NCBI GenBank assembly: GCA_963743785.1
Contig: CAVURD010000034.1
Coordinates: 1-64,000 of the forward strand
DNA from: Bog-473 sp963743785
GTDB lineage: Bacteria; Actinomycetota; Acidimicrobiia; Acidimicrobiales; RAAP-2
Direction of reading: 5' to 3'
DNA length: 64,000 nucleotides
Shown here: positions 17,968 through 26,969 of the stretch, one piece after another
How the letters are laid out: every line of letters starts with the position of its first letter
Numbering within the stretch: the stretch's first letter is position 1
Made by a program: the position numbers and the translations under genes
Notes under the pieces: model-generated
Databases searched by the model: none
Seen by the model: the letters and a program-made list of their open reading frames with translations, nothing else
What the model was told of the DNA's origin: nothing

Positions 17968-18528
17968 ATGGACAACATGGAATGGATCCCGCCGAAGCCG
18001 CGACTGCAAGGTGGTGGTGTAGCTATCCGTCCGTTCCAGGCGAGCGACGCTGCCGCAGTCGCCTCAGCATGTCGGGACCCGGACATCCTCCGTTTCACCT
18101 TCATGAAGGATGGCCTCACTGAGGGAGAGGCTGGCGAGTGGATTGACATCGGCAACGAGCGGTGGCCAATGGGCCATCCTCGTTTCGCCGTCGTCGATGC
18201 ACACGATGATCATCTCCTGGGGCAGGTGGGACTGAACTTCAATCCTCGACACGTGAGCGCCGAGGCGCACTACTGGGTTGTGCTCTCAGAGCGTGGCCGA
18301 GGCGTTGCTTCTCGAGCACTCAGCCTCCTCATTGACTGGGGGTTCTCCAAAGGCATTGAGCGCGTCTTCTTGGTAGTCCACCCCGAGAACAAAGCATCGA
18401 ACCGGCTGGCGGCAAGGCTGGGGTTCACGCGAGAAGGGGTATTGCGGTCCTATGAACCGATCAAGGGTGACCGTCCAGACCTCGTCTCGTGGTCGCTTCT
18501 TCCTAGTGACCCTCGCCCTTGGAGATAG
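17968..18528 (+). CDS. GNAT N-acetyltransferase, RimJ/RimL-like
   Basis: A 186-residue acetyltransferase. The pattern is GGVAIRPFQASDAAAVASACRDP at the N-terminus, a central strand with LLGQVGLNF, the acetyl-CoA pyrophosphate loop ERGRGVASRALSLLIDWGF (about residues 110-128), and HPENKASNRLAARLGFTREG, the RimJ/L-type C-terminal signature. Substrates range from ribosomal protein N-termini to antibiotics, and nothing here narrows this. A second ATG nine bases downstream is an equally good start. Confidence 0.85.
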   Translation: MDNMEWIPPKPRLQGGGVAIRPFQASDAAAVASACRDPDILRFTFMKDGLTEGEAGEWIDIGNERWPMGHPRFAVVDAHDDHLLGQVGLNFNPRHVSAEAHYWVVLSERGRGVASRALSLLIDWGFSKGIERVFLVVHPENKASNRLAARLGFTREGVLRSYEPIKGDRPDLVSWSLLPSDPRPWR

Positions 18529-18863
18529 GCCGAACCAGCGCCTCCCACAGAGCGGAATGTGCCGACATCGAGCACACTCCACTGGTGGTTAGGGGTATCA
18601 CAGAACGCCGGTTCGGGGACTCGGCCAGGTCACCCCTCGGACGCGGAACGAGAGGGCCGAAGCCCTGCCGAAATGAAGTGTCCCCCAGTCCGGCGAACGG
18701 AGGCAGGCCAGCGGCTCGCACTGCGCCGTGCTGATTGTTTCGTTCACTACTACTGAAGGAGTCTCAAGGAAAGAGCCCGTCGCTGCGTGACGAATCCGAA
18801 ACTTGACGACTGATGGAGCGCCTCTCGGATACTGTATCCGTGAGGCCGCGGGGAGGAAGAGCC
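18529..18863. other. 335-bp stretch without a supported gene
   Basis: No convincing coding frame is seen. Its right end carries a GGAGGAAG ribosome site for the short secreted-protein frame that follows. Confidence 0.4.
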
Positions 18864-19091
18864 ATGCGGAGGTGGTTGAGTGTCTCGATTGTGCTCGCCG
18901 CTCTCGCGGTCACGGGGGTCATGGCGCCCAGCGGCGCCGGCGGCGCGACGTCGGGCGATATTTCGTGGCGAGTCAAAGGCGGTATAGCTCCCCGTTTAGC
19001 TACCGCCATGCGGATTGCAAATAGGGGCAAGCCCAGAAAGTGCCAACGACCTGCGTCTCACTGGTGGGCCGTACAGGACTCGAACCTGTGA
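18864..19091 (+). pseudogene. Truncated small secreted protein running into tRNA-Val
   Basis: An ATG with a strong GGAGGAAG ribosome site starts MRRWLSVSIVLAALAVTGVM, a clear export signal (likely cut after GAGGA). The frame then degrades and stops at 19091 inside the tRNA-Val gene on the other strand. A real gene would not normally end inside a tRNA, so this looks like the 5' remainder of a gene cut by recombination next to the tRNA, or one shortened by an indel. No function is suggested. Confidence 0.35.
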
Positions 19092-19137
19092 CCCCTTGCG
19101 CGTCATGCAAGTGCGCTACCAACTGCGCCAACGGCCC
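19062..19137 (-). tRNA. tRNA-Val (GAC anticodon)
   Basis: The 76-nt gene includes an encoded CCA. The acceptor stem GGGCCGT/ACGGCCC, a D arm with GCGC stems, the anticodon stem CTTGC/GCAAG with loop ATGACGC (anticodon GAC) and a T arm with GGTTCGAGTCC all fold without mismatch. Confidence 0.95.
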
Positions 19138-19256
19138 GTCGACAACGACCCTACCACCAGGCCAATTGGGCCCAGCTCGGAGACACGACGATACGGTTGC
19201 CTGATCGCTCGGGGATCACCGGGCGCTCCGGGCCCCGAGTCCCTACAATTGGCGGA

Positions 19257-20089
19257 GTGACAACCACCAGCACCAGTCCCGTCGCCGACATGGCCGAGCA
19301 CCTTAGGCGGATCGCCGAGGACGGGTACACCATTCTGCCCGACGCCATCGAGCCGGACCTGGTCGATGAAATCGATGAAGCTCTCCTCAAATTGGAGCGG
19401 GACCTGGCCATCGCGCCGGCGGAGAATCTCTTTGAGGGGCTCCACACCATGCGGGTCTACAACCTGCTCATCCACGGCAAGACCTTCGAGAAGATTCCGG
19501 TGCATCCCAATGTGTTGCCGGTCGTCGAAGGAGTCCTGGATCCGGGGGCGCTGATCTCGTCGCTTTCGTCCATTGCCATCGGGCCCGATGAGCAGGCCCA
19601 GCCCATCCACGCCGATGATCAACTCATTCCGCTGACCCGACCGCACCTCCCCATCATCTGCAACACCATGTGGGCCATCACCGACTTCACCGAGGAGAAC
19701 GGGGCCACCCGCCTCATACCTGGAAGCCATCTGCGTGACGACGCGCCGAACCCACTGGAGCCCTACGAGACCATCGCCGCCGAGATGCCCAAGGGCAGCG
19801 TCCTCGTGTGGGTGGGAAGTCTTTGGCACGGCGGCGGGGCGAACCGAACCGACACCCGGCGGGTGGGGATCGCCATGAACTACTGCGCCGGTTACATACG
19901 TCAGCAGGAGAACCAGCAGTTGGGCATTCCGCCGAACTGGTGAAGGAGTTCCCCCGGCGGCTCCAGGAGTTGATCGGGTACTCCGTCTACAACGGGCTCA
20001 TCGGTCATATCGACAAACAGCATCCGGCCAAGTACGTGCTGACCGAAAACGAAGGTGTCGAGATGGTCTGGGATCTCCTCCAGGCCTGA
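19257..20089 (+). pseudogene. Phytanoyl-CoA dioxygenase (PhyH) family protein, frameshifted near the C-terminus
   Basis: A non-heme Fe(II)/2-oxoglutarate oxygenase. IHADDQ (HxD ligands) and SLWHGGGANRTDTRR (third His and the oxoglutarate-binding Arg) are present, with GSVLVWVGS before them. The first frame stops at 19943 after LGIPPNW. The neighbouring frame reads LVKEFPRRLQELIGYSVYNG and ends VEMVWDLLQA at 20089, the natural tail. One base is missing near 19934-19938 (expected PPNLVKEF). The start is a GTG at 19257 or an ATG at 19290. The substrate is unknown. Confidence 0.75.
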
Positions 20090-20107
20090 CGTCTAGCTCC
20101 AGGCCCA

Positions 20108-20815
20108 CTACCCCTCGGCGGCCACCGGCCACTGGTAGTCGCGAGGATCGATCGGGGTCATGCCCTTGCCGACACGCCATTTGTCGTATCCCTCAGCCCA
20201 ATCCCAGTGCCATCCGATCTGCGACTGGTGGAGGGCGCTCAACTCGGCATCGCGCAGTTCCCCGTAACAGGCGCCGAGGGCCAAGAGCACGCCAACGGAC
20301 GCAACGGCGTCGGCCGACGCATCATGGGCGTTCTCAATGGTCACGCCATACTGGGCACACAGGGCGGCCAGCGTGCGGCTGCCTCTGCGATATTGATCGA
20401 CGTGACGGTCGAGCACCACCGCGTCGAGCACCGGGCCGGACCAGCCCCGTGCCACCAGGCCGGCTTCAGACAAGAGGCTCGACTGCCTGTCCAGCATGGT
20501 CAGGTCGTAGTCGAGCTTCATCCCGACAATCGGTACGCCCCGTTGGCTGGCCGCGACCACCACGTCGGTGATCATGTCGATCGCTCCCTTCAACGGCATG
20601 CCTTCGGCTCGGGCCCGCTCGCTGGAGATCCCGTGCACCGCAGAGGCCCCGGCAGGGATCTCCCGACCGGGGTCGATCAAACCCGAGGAGGTGGACACTA
20701 CGTCCCCGGCCACGACGGTGACCAGGGCGTAGGAGACGGGAACGTCAGTGAAGCGGTCGACCCCGGTCGTCTCGAAATCGAACCCCAACATCTCGCCGGT
20801 CAACCAATTCGCCAT
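20108..20815 (-). CDS. DEDD-family 3'-5' exonuclease (DnaQ/RNase T-like)
   Basis: About 235 residues. The exonuclease motifs are GFDFETTGVD (motif I, Asp-Glu, about residues 11-20), HGIS near 63, and the final HDASADA (about 169-175) with the catalytic His and Asp of the DEDDh type. It could proofread a polymerase or degrade DNA or RNA ends. There is no polymerase or BRCT domain, so it is a stand-alone nuclease. The ATG at 20815 is preferred because the longer in-frame extension is Cys/Arg-rich and not protein-like. It ends convergent with the PhyH gene. Confidence 0.8.
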   Translation of the reverse strand: MANWLTGEMLGFDFETTGVDRFTDVPVSYALVTVVAGDVVSTSSGLIDPGREIPAGASAVHGISSERARAEGMPLKGAIDMITDVVVAASQRGVPIVGMKLDYDLTMLDRQSSLLSEAGLVARGWSGPVLDAVVLDRHVDQYRRGSRTLAALCAQYGVTIENAHDASADAVASVGVLLALGACYGELRDAELSALHQSQIGWHWDWAEGYDKWRVGKGMTPIDPRDYQWPVAAEG

Positions 20816-21166
20816 ACGGCGAGCATGCCACGAAGGTGTGACACCGCACATCGAGATCTGGGACGGCGGCCGGTCGGCTCGACCAAACCGCCCGGACCTC
20901 GCCTCAGCACGCCCCTCCGGGCATGACATGGGACAGCAAAACCAACAAGACCGCCGACCCACCGACGCGGGGCGCCAGGTTGAGGGTCAACCGGAGCGGG
21001 TATTGATTCCCAATGCCGGGGAACGGACCCTGGTCGTCAGGAGCCGGGTGGGCCTCTACTGCCCGGTTTCTGGCGCGCCAAAGGGGGAAATTCGCGGGCG
21101 GTAGCGGGGACCAGCCAGCCGCGAGCGGTCCTCTCTGCGTCGAGCGACTGGAGTTGACCCCACCCC
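20816..21166. other. 351-bp stretch without a supported gene
   Basis: Only shadow-quality frames are seen. It separates the exonuclease from a small gene next to the first tRNA-Cys remnant. Confidence 0.35.
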
Positions 21167-21397
21167 TTAGTCCCGATCTGAGCGGATGCGAAGCTCGCGC
21201 TCCAATGTCAGAGCGTTTGAATGAAGCACACAGACATCGCGGCCCTCGTGGTCGACCGTCCAGCCGTGCGCCGTCCGCAAGAGGTCAACCCCTTCGGAGA
21301 ATGCACCAACCAAGAGGGGCGGTCTCACCGGACCGTGGGCAATGGCCATCAGACAGTCGGGGACGTCACATGAGATCTCGAAGAAGGACACGCTCAT
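21167..21397 (-). CDS. Small hypothetical protein
   Basis: A 76-residue acidic frame with three cysteines (EISCDVPDC and a later VCVLH) and reasonable coding composition. CxxxxxC plus a third Cys could bind a metal, but there is no known motif. It lies 236 bp before the partial tRNA-Cys copy and may belong to the same mobile DNA. Function is unknown. Confidence 0.4.
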   Translation of the reverse strand: MSVSFFEISCDVPDCLMAIAHGPVRPPLLVGAFSEGVDLLRTAHGWTVDHEGRDVCVLHSNALTLERELRIRSDRD

Positions 21398-21828
21398 GAG
21401 GGGCTACCCTCCACAACCCATCGACGTTCTTAGGCCGAGCGTGAACCCCGTCGTCGAGCTCGAGGCCAAGGATGGACAGCAACGACAATCTTACCCCAAC
21501 GTCCGGACGATTTTTACGCCCCGGCGAACCGACGAGACATGTCACTCGCCAGTCGGCGTCGTCACCAGCAGGCAACGGGTCGTGAGCGAACACCAGATCC
21601 TTGCGTTCGACCACGGACCAAGCATGCTCCCCGGAGCCGGCGCCCGGATTCGAACCGGGGTACGTGGCTTTGCAGGTACAAAAGCGGGGTTCGATCAGTC
21701 GACCCAACCGGGACGAAAGGTGGTCACGAGCCGATGAGCTATCTCACCCAATGGTCGTTCGATCCCCTCGTGATTGTCGTCACGATCGTCGTCGCCTCGA
21801 ACGAGGTGGATGGCTCGCCGAGATTGGT
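21398..21828. other. 431-bp non-coding stretch holding a tRNA-Cys remnant
   Basis: No gene is supported. The stretch contains the 44-bp partial tRNA-Cys copy at 21633-21676. The frames here are short and change strand repeatedly. Confidence 0.4.
21633..21676 (-). repeat. Diverged 3'-half tRNA-Cys copy (old attachment-site remnant)
   Basis: 44 bp matching the 3' half of the intact tRNA-Cys at 35418-35492 at 42 positions. Similarity stops right after the anticodon (TGCAGG on the + strand), which is where tyrosine integrases often cross over. It lacks the CCA-adjacent T and the whole 5' half, so it cannot be a functional tRNA. Confidence 0.75.
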
Positions 21829-22743
21829 TTACGAGGAAAGAACGACGGCGAGTGGGGCAAAAACGGCCACCGTGCACAGGAGTCCCGCCGCGATCGCCGT
21901 CTTTTTGGAAGTGCGTTCTGATGCAATGAGCCGTTGTACCCGTCCGTTCACGCCGTGTGAGGCAAGCGCGAAGGCACAACTGGGAGGAACAGCGGAGGTG
22001 GACAGGGCTACGAGTGCGGACGCCAAGGCGGAGGGGGGGTGTCGTCGGGCCGCATGATCGTCGGCCGCCATCTCGAGAAGACCCGCGACCGCACGAGGCG
22101 CCAGGCGAGCGTAAGGGATCCATCGGAAGGGCTCGGTCAGACTCGTCATGGGCAGCATCACCAGCCCATGGCGCTCGTGCGCATGTCCACGCTCGTGCTC
22201 GATGACGGCGGCCAGCTGCGCCTGGTCCAGCAGTCGCCGCGTGCCCGAACTGATGACGATGCGCGGTCGGATACCGGGCAGGCAGTAGGCGATCGGGGAA
22301 GGGTGATCGAGCGTCAGTGTCCCAGCGCGGACCGGGGAGGGAGCGGCGAGAAGATTGAGCAGGCGACGGTGGCGTGCTCGGGCAAGGACCGTGCGCACGA
22401 TGACGACACCGACCACGCTGAGGAGCACGACACCGACGTCGGCCGACAACGTCAGACCGAGTGCGTCGGGCAGGCCGAGTCCTTGGAGGGGATGTCCACC
22501 GACAATCCCCTCCCCGAGTTCACCCACGCCACCCAAGAAGCCGGCGTGAAAGCGCTCGGTGGCGACGCACAGGCCGGCCCCGATGGTCGCCAGCGTGGCG
22601 CTCATGCCAATGCAATGCCAGAGCGCAACCGCGGCACGGGGACACCGGGTGACCCAGCTTGCGCGTGCCACCCACGTACTGAGAGGACACACCAGCAGCA
22701 CGACGAGTGCACTCAGGATCCCAGCGTCCAGGTAGAGGCTCAT
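21829..22743 (-). CDS. M56-family membrane metallopeptidase (BlaR1-like)
   Basis: A 304-residue integral membrane protein with about four helices. The zinc site HERGH sits in AVIEHERGHAHERHG (about residues 178-192). AYCLPGIRPRIVISSG just before it is the typical M56 strand region. It lacks the extracellular penicillin-binding sensor domain of true BlaR1, so the signal is not a beta-lactam bound there. Its ATG overlaps the stop of the blaI-like gene by 4 bp (ATGA), so the two are co-translated. In this family the peptidase cleaves or inactivates the partner repressor. Confidence 0.85.
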   Translation of the reverse strand: MSLYLDAGILSALVVLLVCPLSTWVARASWVTRCPRAAVALWHCIGMSATLATIGAGLCVATERFHAGFLGGVGELGEGIVGGHPLQGLGLPDALGLTLSADVGVVLLSVVGVVIVRTVLARARHRRLLNLLAAPSPVRAGTLTLDHPSPIAYCLPGIRPRIVISSGTRRLLDQAQLAAVIEHERGHAHERHGLVMLPMTSLTEPFRWIPYARLAPRAVAGLLEMAADDHAARRHPPSALASALVALSTSAVPPSCAFALASHGVNGRVQRLIASERTSKKTAIAAGLLCTVAVFAPLAVVLSS

Positions 22744-23111
22744 GGCTTCGTCAGGCCCTGATCCTCGGGCAGGCCTTGGAGCGCCTGGCGTAAGACGACG
22801 GCCTCTTCGGGGCTCACCACCTCGGCGAACCGCACGAGAACCGCCTGTCGATCCTGGGCGCTCCCGAGCGCCTCGACCATCAGCTCGGCCATGTAGGTCT
22901 CCCGGCTGGCGGTGGCCGCGAAACGGTGAGCCTTACCCTCCCTGGTCCGCTCCACCAGGTTCTTGCGGCGCAGACGCTCGAGGATGGTGAGCACCGTGGT
23001 GTAGGCGCGGTCGGGCAGCTCGTCGGCAACCTGGCGACCCGTCAGCGGCGTTCCCATGGCGGCCCAGAGAACGTCCATCACCCTGCGTTCCAGTTCACCG
23101 AGCCCGGTCAT
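22740..23111 (-). CDS. BlaI/MecI/CopY-family transcriptional repressor
   Basis: About 123 residues with the penicillinase-repressor winged helix: LGELERRVMDVLWA, then LTGRQVADELPD and RAYTTVLTILERLRRKNLVE (recognition helix), then the wing REGKAHRF. The C-terminal helices serve for dimerisation. The ATG at 23111 is chosen because the family begins right before the ELE element. Translationally coupled to the M56 peptidase, it faces ctaG across a short divergent region carrying a candidate operator, so it probably controls both arms. Confidence 0.9.
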   Translation of the reverse strand: MTGLGELERRVMDVLWAAMGTPLTGRQVADELPDRAYTTVLTILERLRRKNLVERTREGKAHRFAATASRETYMAELMVEALGSAQDRQAVLVRFAEVVSPEEAVVLRQALQGLPEDQGLTKP

Positions 23112-23169
23112 GACCCTCTCTTCCACGCTCCGTCGGTGCCGCCAGCAGTGCGCCACTGCTGACTGGGAT

Positions 23170-23187
23170 TCTACACAGCGTAGTAGT
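23170..23187. promoter_or_regulatory. Candidate BlaI-type operator between blaI and ctaG
   Basis: An inverted repeat CTAC-ACAGC-GTAG (23171-23183), extended by a second TAG on the right. It is the TAC/GTA-type dyad usual for BlaI-family repressors. It lies 13 bp before the ctaG start, where binding would block that promoter or leader. Inferred from position and symmetry. Confidence 0.45.
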
Positions 23188-23199
23188 ACCGTCCATGCC

Positions 23200-24111
23200 G
23201 TGATCGCCGTCCTCTACGACGCACCGCTCCCTGCGCTGCGGGGGTCCGAGTTCACCTCCACGCAGTTCGACTTCGTCCCGGTGGCCATGATCCTGGTCGC
23301 CTTGGTCCTGTACCTGTGGGGCGTACGGCGCAACAACGGCCTGCATCCCCGCCATCCCTGGCCGCCCGGCAAGACGGTGGCCTTCCTCGGCGCTCTGTTC
23401 ACGACGGGCGTGGCGATCGTCAGCTTCGTCGGGGTCTACGACGGGGAGCTCTTCTGGGATCACATGGTCCAGCACCTGCTGCTGATCATGGTGGCCGCCC
23501 CGCTCTATGCCATCGCATCTCCCTTGGACCTGGCCTGGCGTTCCACTACCGGCACCGCCCACATCGCGGTGACCGAGGTGCTCCGCTCGAAGGTGGCCAA
23601 GTTCCTCGGACATCCGGTTGTTGCCTTCGTGATGTACGCCGTGCTGATCCCGATCACGCACTTGACCGTTTGGTACAACTACACGCTCACGCACGAGAGC
23701 GTGCACAACGCCGAGCACCTGGCCTTCTTGGTCGTCGGCTACCTGTTCTGGCGCCAGATCTTCGGCTCGGACCCCAACTGCCACCGCCTGCACCCGGCCC
23801 TGCAGTTCTTCTACCTGTTCCTGGCCATTCCGATCGACACCTTCACGGGGCTGTCGCTGGCCGGGGCGAGCCACGAGATGTTTCCGGCCTACTTCGCCAC
23901 CCACCGGACCTGGGGGCCCGGCTACCTGGTCGACCTCCACATCGGCGGCGACATCATGTGGGTCGTCGGCGACACGCTGATGCTCTGGCCCATGGTCCCA
24001 GTGGCCCTGCGCTGGATGCACATGGATGAGCGCAAGGCGATGCGCATCGACCGCGAGCTCGGCGCCTCGGGAACGCTCCAGCTCGTGGGGGACGGTGAGA
24101 CGACGCCGTGA
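23200..24111 (+). CDS. CtaG-type cytochrome c oxidase assembly protein
   Basis: About 303 residues with seven or so membrane helices of the caa3_CtaG family, which helps load copper into the oxidase. The conserved histidine-rich parts are WDHMVQHLLLIMVAAPLY (about residues 86-103), THESVHNAEHLAFLVVGYLFW (about 164-184) and the late HIGGDIMWVVGDT. The start is a GTG at 23200 with no obvious ribosome site, so leaderless translation is possible. It overlaps the SCO1-like gene by 4 bp (GTGA). Confidence 0.88.
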   Translation: MIAVLYDAPLPALRGSEFTSTQFDFVPVAMILVALVLYLWGVRRNNGLHPRHPWPPGKTVAFLGALFTTGVAIVSFVGVYDGELFWDHMVQHLLLIMVAAPLYAIASPLDLAWRSTTGTAHIAVTEVLRSKVAKFLGHPVVAFVMYAVLIPITHLTVWYNYTLTHESVHNAEHLAFLVVGYLFWRQIFGSDPNCHRLHPALQFFYLFLAIPIDTFTGLSLAGASHEMFPAYFATHRTWGPGYLVDLHIGGDIMWVVGDTLMLWPMVPVALRWMHMDERKAMRIDRELGASGTLQLVGDGETTP

Positions 24112-24908
24112 CGTGCGGTGTGCGGCCAAGAGCGTCTGCCACCAGCCAGGTCATCCCGAGGTCACTGGCGCTGTTGGTCGCACTGATCTGCGTCTCGCCG
24201 GTGTTGGTGGCGTGCGGCAACTCGGGTGGGGATCCGCCGCCCCCTCCCGCCAGCCAGGGCATCGTTCAGAACCGGGCTATTCCCGACATCCCACTGATCT
24301 CGTCGGCGGGCACCGCGACGTCGCTCGCCGCTTTTCGTGGCAAGTACATCGTCATGGCGCCATTCCTGAGCCTGTGTCAGGACGAGTGTCCGCTCATCAC
24401 CGGCGCATTCATCGCCCTTCAGCGCGACGTCGATGCCGCCGGGCTCGGCAAGAAGGTGGTCTTCATGGAAATCACGATCGACCCCGGCCGCGACACGCCC
24501 GCTCGCCTCTCCGCTTACTCGCAGGAGTTTGGCGCGGATTGGCCTCTGCTGACCGGAACGCAGGCCAACCTGAACGCGCTGTGGAGGTACCTCGGGGTCT
24601 CGGTGCAGATCGTGCCTGAAGCGCAACCTCCCAAGATCGATTGGTACACAGGCAAGCCCCTTACCTATGACGTCGATCACACCGACGGCTACTTCCTCAT
24701 CGATCGCTCTGGCCATGAGCGCTTCAGCGATTCGAGTCCGCCCGATCTGCACGGGCACCTGGGCAAGGAGCTGACCAGCCTGCTCAACGACGGCGGTCTG
24801 CAGAACCTCGACCACCAGGCCAATCCCAACTGGACCCTCTCTGATGCACTGAGTTCCGTCAGCTGGTTGATGGGACAGAACATCGCGGGCGGAGCGAACA
24901 CCTCATGA
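24108..24908 (+). CDS. SCO1/SenC/PrrC-family copper chaperone lipoprotein
   Basis: 266 residues. A hydrophobic signal ends in the lipobox LVAC (Cys near residue 36), followed by a Pro-rich linker. The thioredoxin-like domain has the copper-binding CQDEC (CxxxC, near residues 95-99, where SCO1 proteins have C-x3-C) and the third ligand His in YDVDHTDGYFLID. SCO1 delivers copper to the CuA centre of cytochrome oxidase. It starts with a GTG inside the end of ctaG, so the two are co-translated. Confidence 0.9.
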   Translation: MTCGVRPRASATSQVIPRSLALLVALICVSPVLVACGNSGGDPPPPPASQGIVQNRAIPDIPLISSAGTATSLAAFRGKYIVMAPFLSLCQDECPLITGAFIALQRDVDAAGLGKKVVFMEITIDPGRDTPARLSAYSQEFGADWPLLTGTQANLNALWRYLGVSVQIVPEAQPPKIDWYTGKPLTYDVDHTDGYFLIDRSGHERFSDSSPPDLHGHLGKELTSLLNDGGLQNLDHQANPNWTLSDALSSVSWLMGQNIAGGANTS

Positions 24909-25007
24909 CGCCCGCCCGCTGGCGCGGTACATCTCAAGGCGGAGCCGCGCCGTACGGCCTTGCAAGACATGACCGACCCGGACCTATCCAAAGGGGGATC
25001 ACGACCG

Positions 25008-26969
25008 ATGTTTGACGTCACCGAAGCTCCGGGGGTGCGCCGACGCCGAGACTTCCGCCTCGTGCGGACACAGCGGGTCCTCCAGATCATCTTGGGACTG
25101 TTCTGGCTCCTCGACGCCGGCCTGCAGTTCCAGCCGTTCATGTTCGGCAGCGGCTTCACCACGACCTACCTGTTGAACAACGCCCACAATCAGCCCGACG
25201 TCATCCGGTGGATCATCACGAATGTCGGCAATTTCGTGGGGCCCCATGTCGCCGTCTGGAACACCTTCTTTGCGCTCATCCAGGTGGCCATCGGACTGGG
25301 ACTGCTGTTCCGTCGAACCGTGCGACCCGCGCTTGCGCTGTCGTTTTTCTGGGCCTTCGGCGTGTGGTTCTTCGGGGAAGGCCTCGGTCTGCTCTTCACC
25401 GGATCGGCCTCCGCCCTCACCGGGGCCCCGGGATCGGTGTTCCTCTACGGAGTGATCGGCCTGATGGCCTGGCCTCGGACGGCTCCCGCCGAGGAAGACG
25501 AGGAGACGGACCCGAGCGTCGGCACGGCGTCCTCGGCCGCGGGACGGGGCATCGGCGGAGCGATGACGCCCCTGCTGGTCTGGTGCGGTTACTGGTCGCT
25601 GGCGGCGATTCTGTTTCTGCTGCCGAACAATCGGACCCCGACGTCGGTGTCGAGTGCGATCACGGGCATGTCACCGGGAGAGCCGAGCGCCTACTCCCAC
25701 TTTCTCGACAGCTTTGGCAACCATGTCGGCAGTGGCGGCGTGTGGACCACGTGGGTGCTGGCCATCGGCTCCCTGGTCATCGGATTCGGGCCCCTCGTGT
25801 TCCGTCGACCGACTCCGTTCCTCGCCGCTGGTGGCCTCTTGGCGACGTTCTTCTGGGTGAGCGGCCAGGGCCTTGGCGGCATCTTCACGGGCTCGGGAAC
25901 CGACCCGAACTCCGGCCCCCTCATCGTGCTCCTGGCGCTGGCCATGGTGCCGGCCTCGCTCCCGGATCCGGGGTCTTGGCTCTCCCCGTTCTCGGCCGCG
26001 CTCTTTCGATACCCGGTGGTGGTGGTGGGAGGCGTGGTGACGCTGGCGGCCGGGCTCTTCCTCAGTGCCGCCTACCCTGTCGCCGCCCAGGAGTCGACCA
26101 GCACGGCCATGGCCGGCATGTCCGGCATGTCCGCAACGGCGTCGGGTTCTGGCGGGGGAACTGCGTCAACGGCCACCTGTACGAGTGGGAACAACGGCTC
26201 GACGAGGTCGGGCCTGGACGTGACGAACACCCCCAACATGTCGATGGGTGGACCCGGCGTGATCATGAACATGAACGGCGCCGACGCCAGCGCTGCGGCC
26301 GGCCTGAACACCACCAAGGCGAACTGGCACTACACCGGTCCAGCGCTCCCGACAGCAGAAGCCCAGGAGCTGTTGGCCCAAGGCGCCAACGGGCCCACCG
26401 ACATCCACATGGCTGCGACCGGATGTGCACCCGAGCCCACCTTCTCCCAGGAGATCAGCGCCACCCAGTACGTGCAGAACACGACCGAGGCCGCGGCGCG
26501 CTACGCAAACCCCTCCGAGGCGATGGCGGCGGGGTACGTCCCGGTGTCACCCACGAACTACCCCGTCGTGTACTACGTGAACCCGACCATCGTGGCCGCC
26601 AACGCCGCCGCCAAGCGGACGCTCGATCCCAACTCGATCGACGGACTCGTCTATGCCCTGACGCCGGCGGGGTCCCAGGAGCTCGCCGCCGCGATGTACG
26701 TGCTGCCGACCACGCTCACGACACCACCGATGCCCTACGGCTCCCTCGTCCAGTGGCATCAGCGCACCGATGTGTGCAGCCCGTCCACGTCAGCGAGTGG
26801 CGCCTTTCAAATCACGGGCTCAGTCCCGTGTGCCCAAGGCACAGTGCAGAACCCCACGCCGTATGTGACGATGGTTTGGCAGATCCCCGTGGCCGGGGGG
26901 CCCTTGGCCATTCAACCGCCCGACATCCAAATCGTGGAAGCCTCGGTGATGGCCTCCGGTAATTCCTGA
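25008..26969 (+). CDS. DoxX-like membrane protein fused to a Met/His-containing extracytoplasmic domain
   Basis: About 653 residues. The N-terminal 380 residues hold roughly ten helices, beginning with a DoxX-like LGLFWLLDAGLQFQPFMFGSG. A methionine-rich linker follows (MAGMSGMSA, NMSMGGPG, MNMNGA), suitable for Cu(I). The C-terminal 190 residues match an actinobacterial domain known to me only by pattern: ARYANPSEAMAAGYVP, YYVNP, GLVYALTP, and WHQRTDVC where relatives usually have W-H-x-H. The second His is Arg here. It lies 99 bp after the SCO1 gene, so copper or thiol handling is inferred. The ATG at 25008 is chosen; 24969 is possible. Confidence 0.75.
   Translation: MFDVTEAPGVRRRRDFRLVRTQRVLQIILGLFWLLDAGLQFQPFMFGSGFTTTYLLNNAHNQPDVIRWIITNVGNFVGPHVAVWNTFFALIQVAIGLGLLFRRTVRPALALSFFWAFGVWFFGEGLGLLFTGSASALTGAPGSVFLYGVIGLMAWPRTAPAEEDEETDPSVGTASSAAGRGIGGAMTPLLVWCGYWSLAAILFLLPNNRTPTSVSSAITGMSPGEPSAYSHFLDSFGNHVGSGGVWTTWVLAIGSLVIGFGPLVFRRPTPFLAAGGLLATFFWVSGQGLGGIFTGSGTDPNSGPLIVLLALAMVPASLPDPGSWLSPFSAALFRYPVVVVGGVVTLAAGLFLSAAYPVAAQESTSTAMAGMSGMSATASGSGGGTASTATCTSGNNGSTRSGLDVTNTPNMSMGGPGVIMNMNGADASAAAGLNTTKANWHYTGPALPTAEAQELLAQGANGPTDIHMAATGCAPEPTFSQEISATQYVQNTTEAAARYANPSEAMAAGYVPVSPTNYPVVYYVNPTIVAANAAAKRTLDPNSIDGLVYALTPAGSQELAAAMYVLPTTLTTPPMPYGSLVQWHQRTDVCSPSTSASGAFQITGSVPCAQGTVQNPTPYVTMVWQIPVAGGPLAIQPPDIQIVEASVMASGNS

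Noticed and set aside
14398..18528. Possible chromosomal integron cassette array
   Set aside because: Genes are mixed and single, but I see no attC-like inverted repeats with the RYYYAAC/GTTRRRY ends and no integron integrase. The hairpin at 16114-16131 is too short.
21633..21676. Functional second tRNA-Cys
   Set aside because: The 5' half, D arm and acceptor partner strand are missing.
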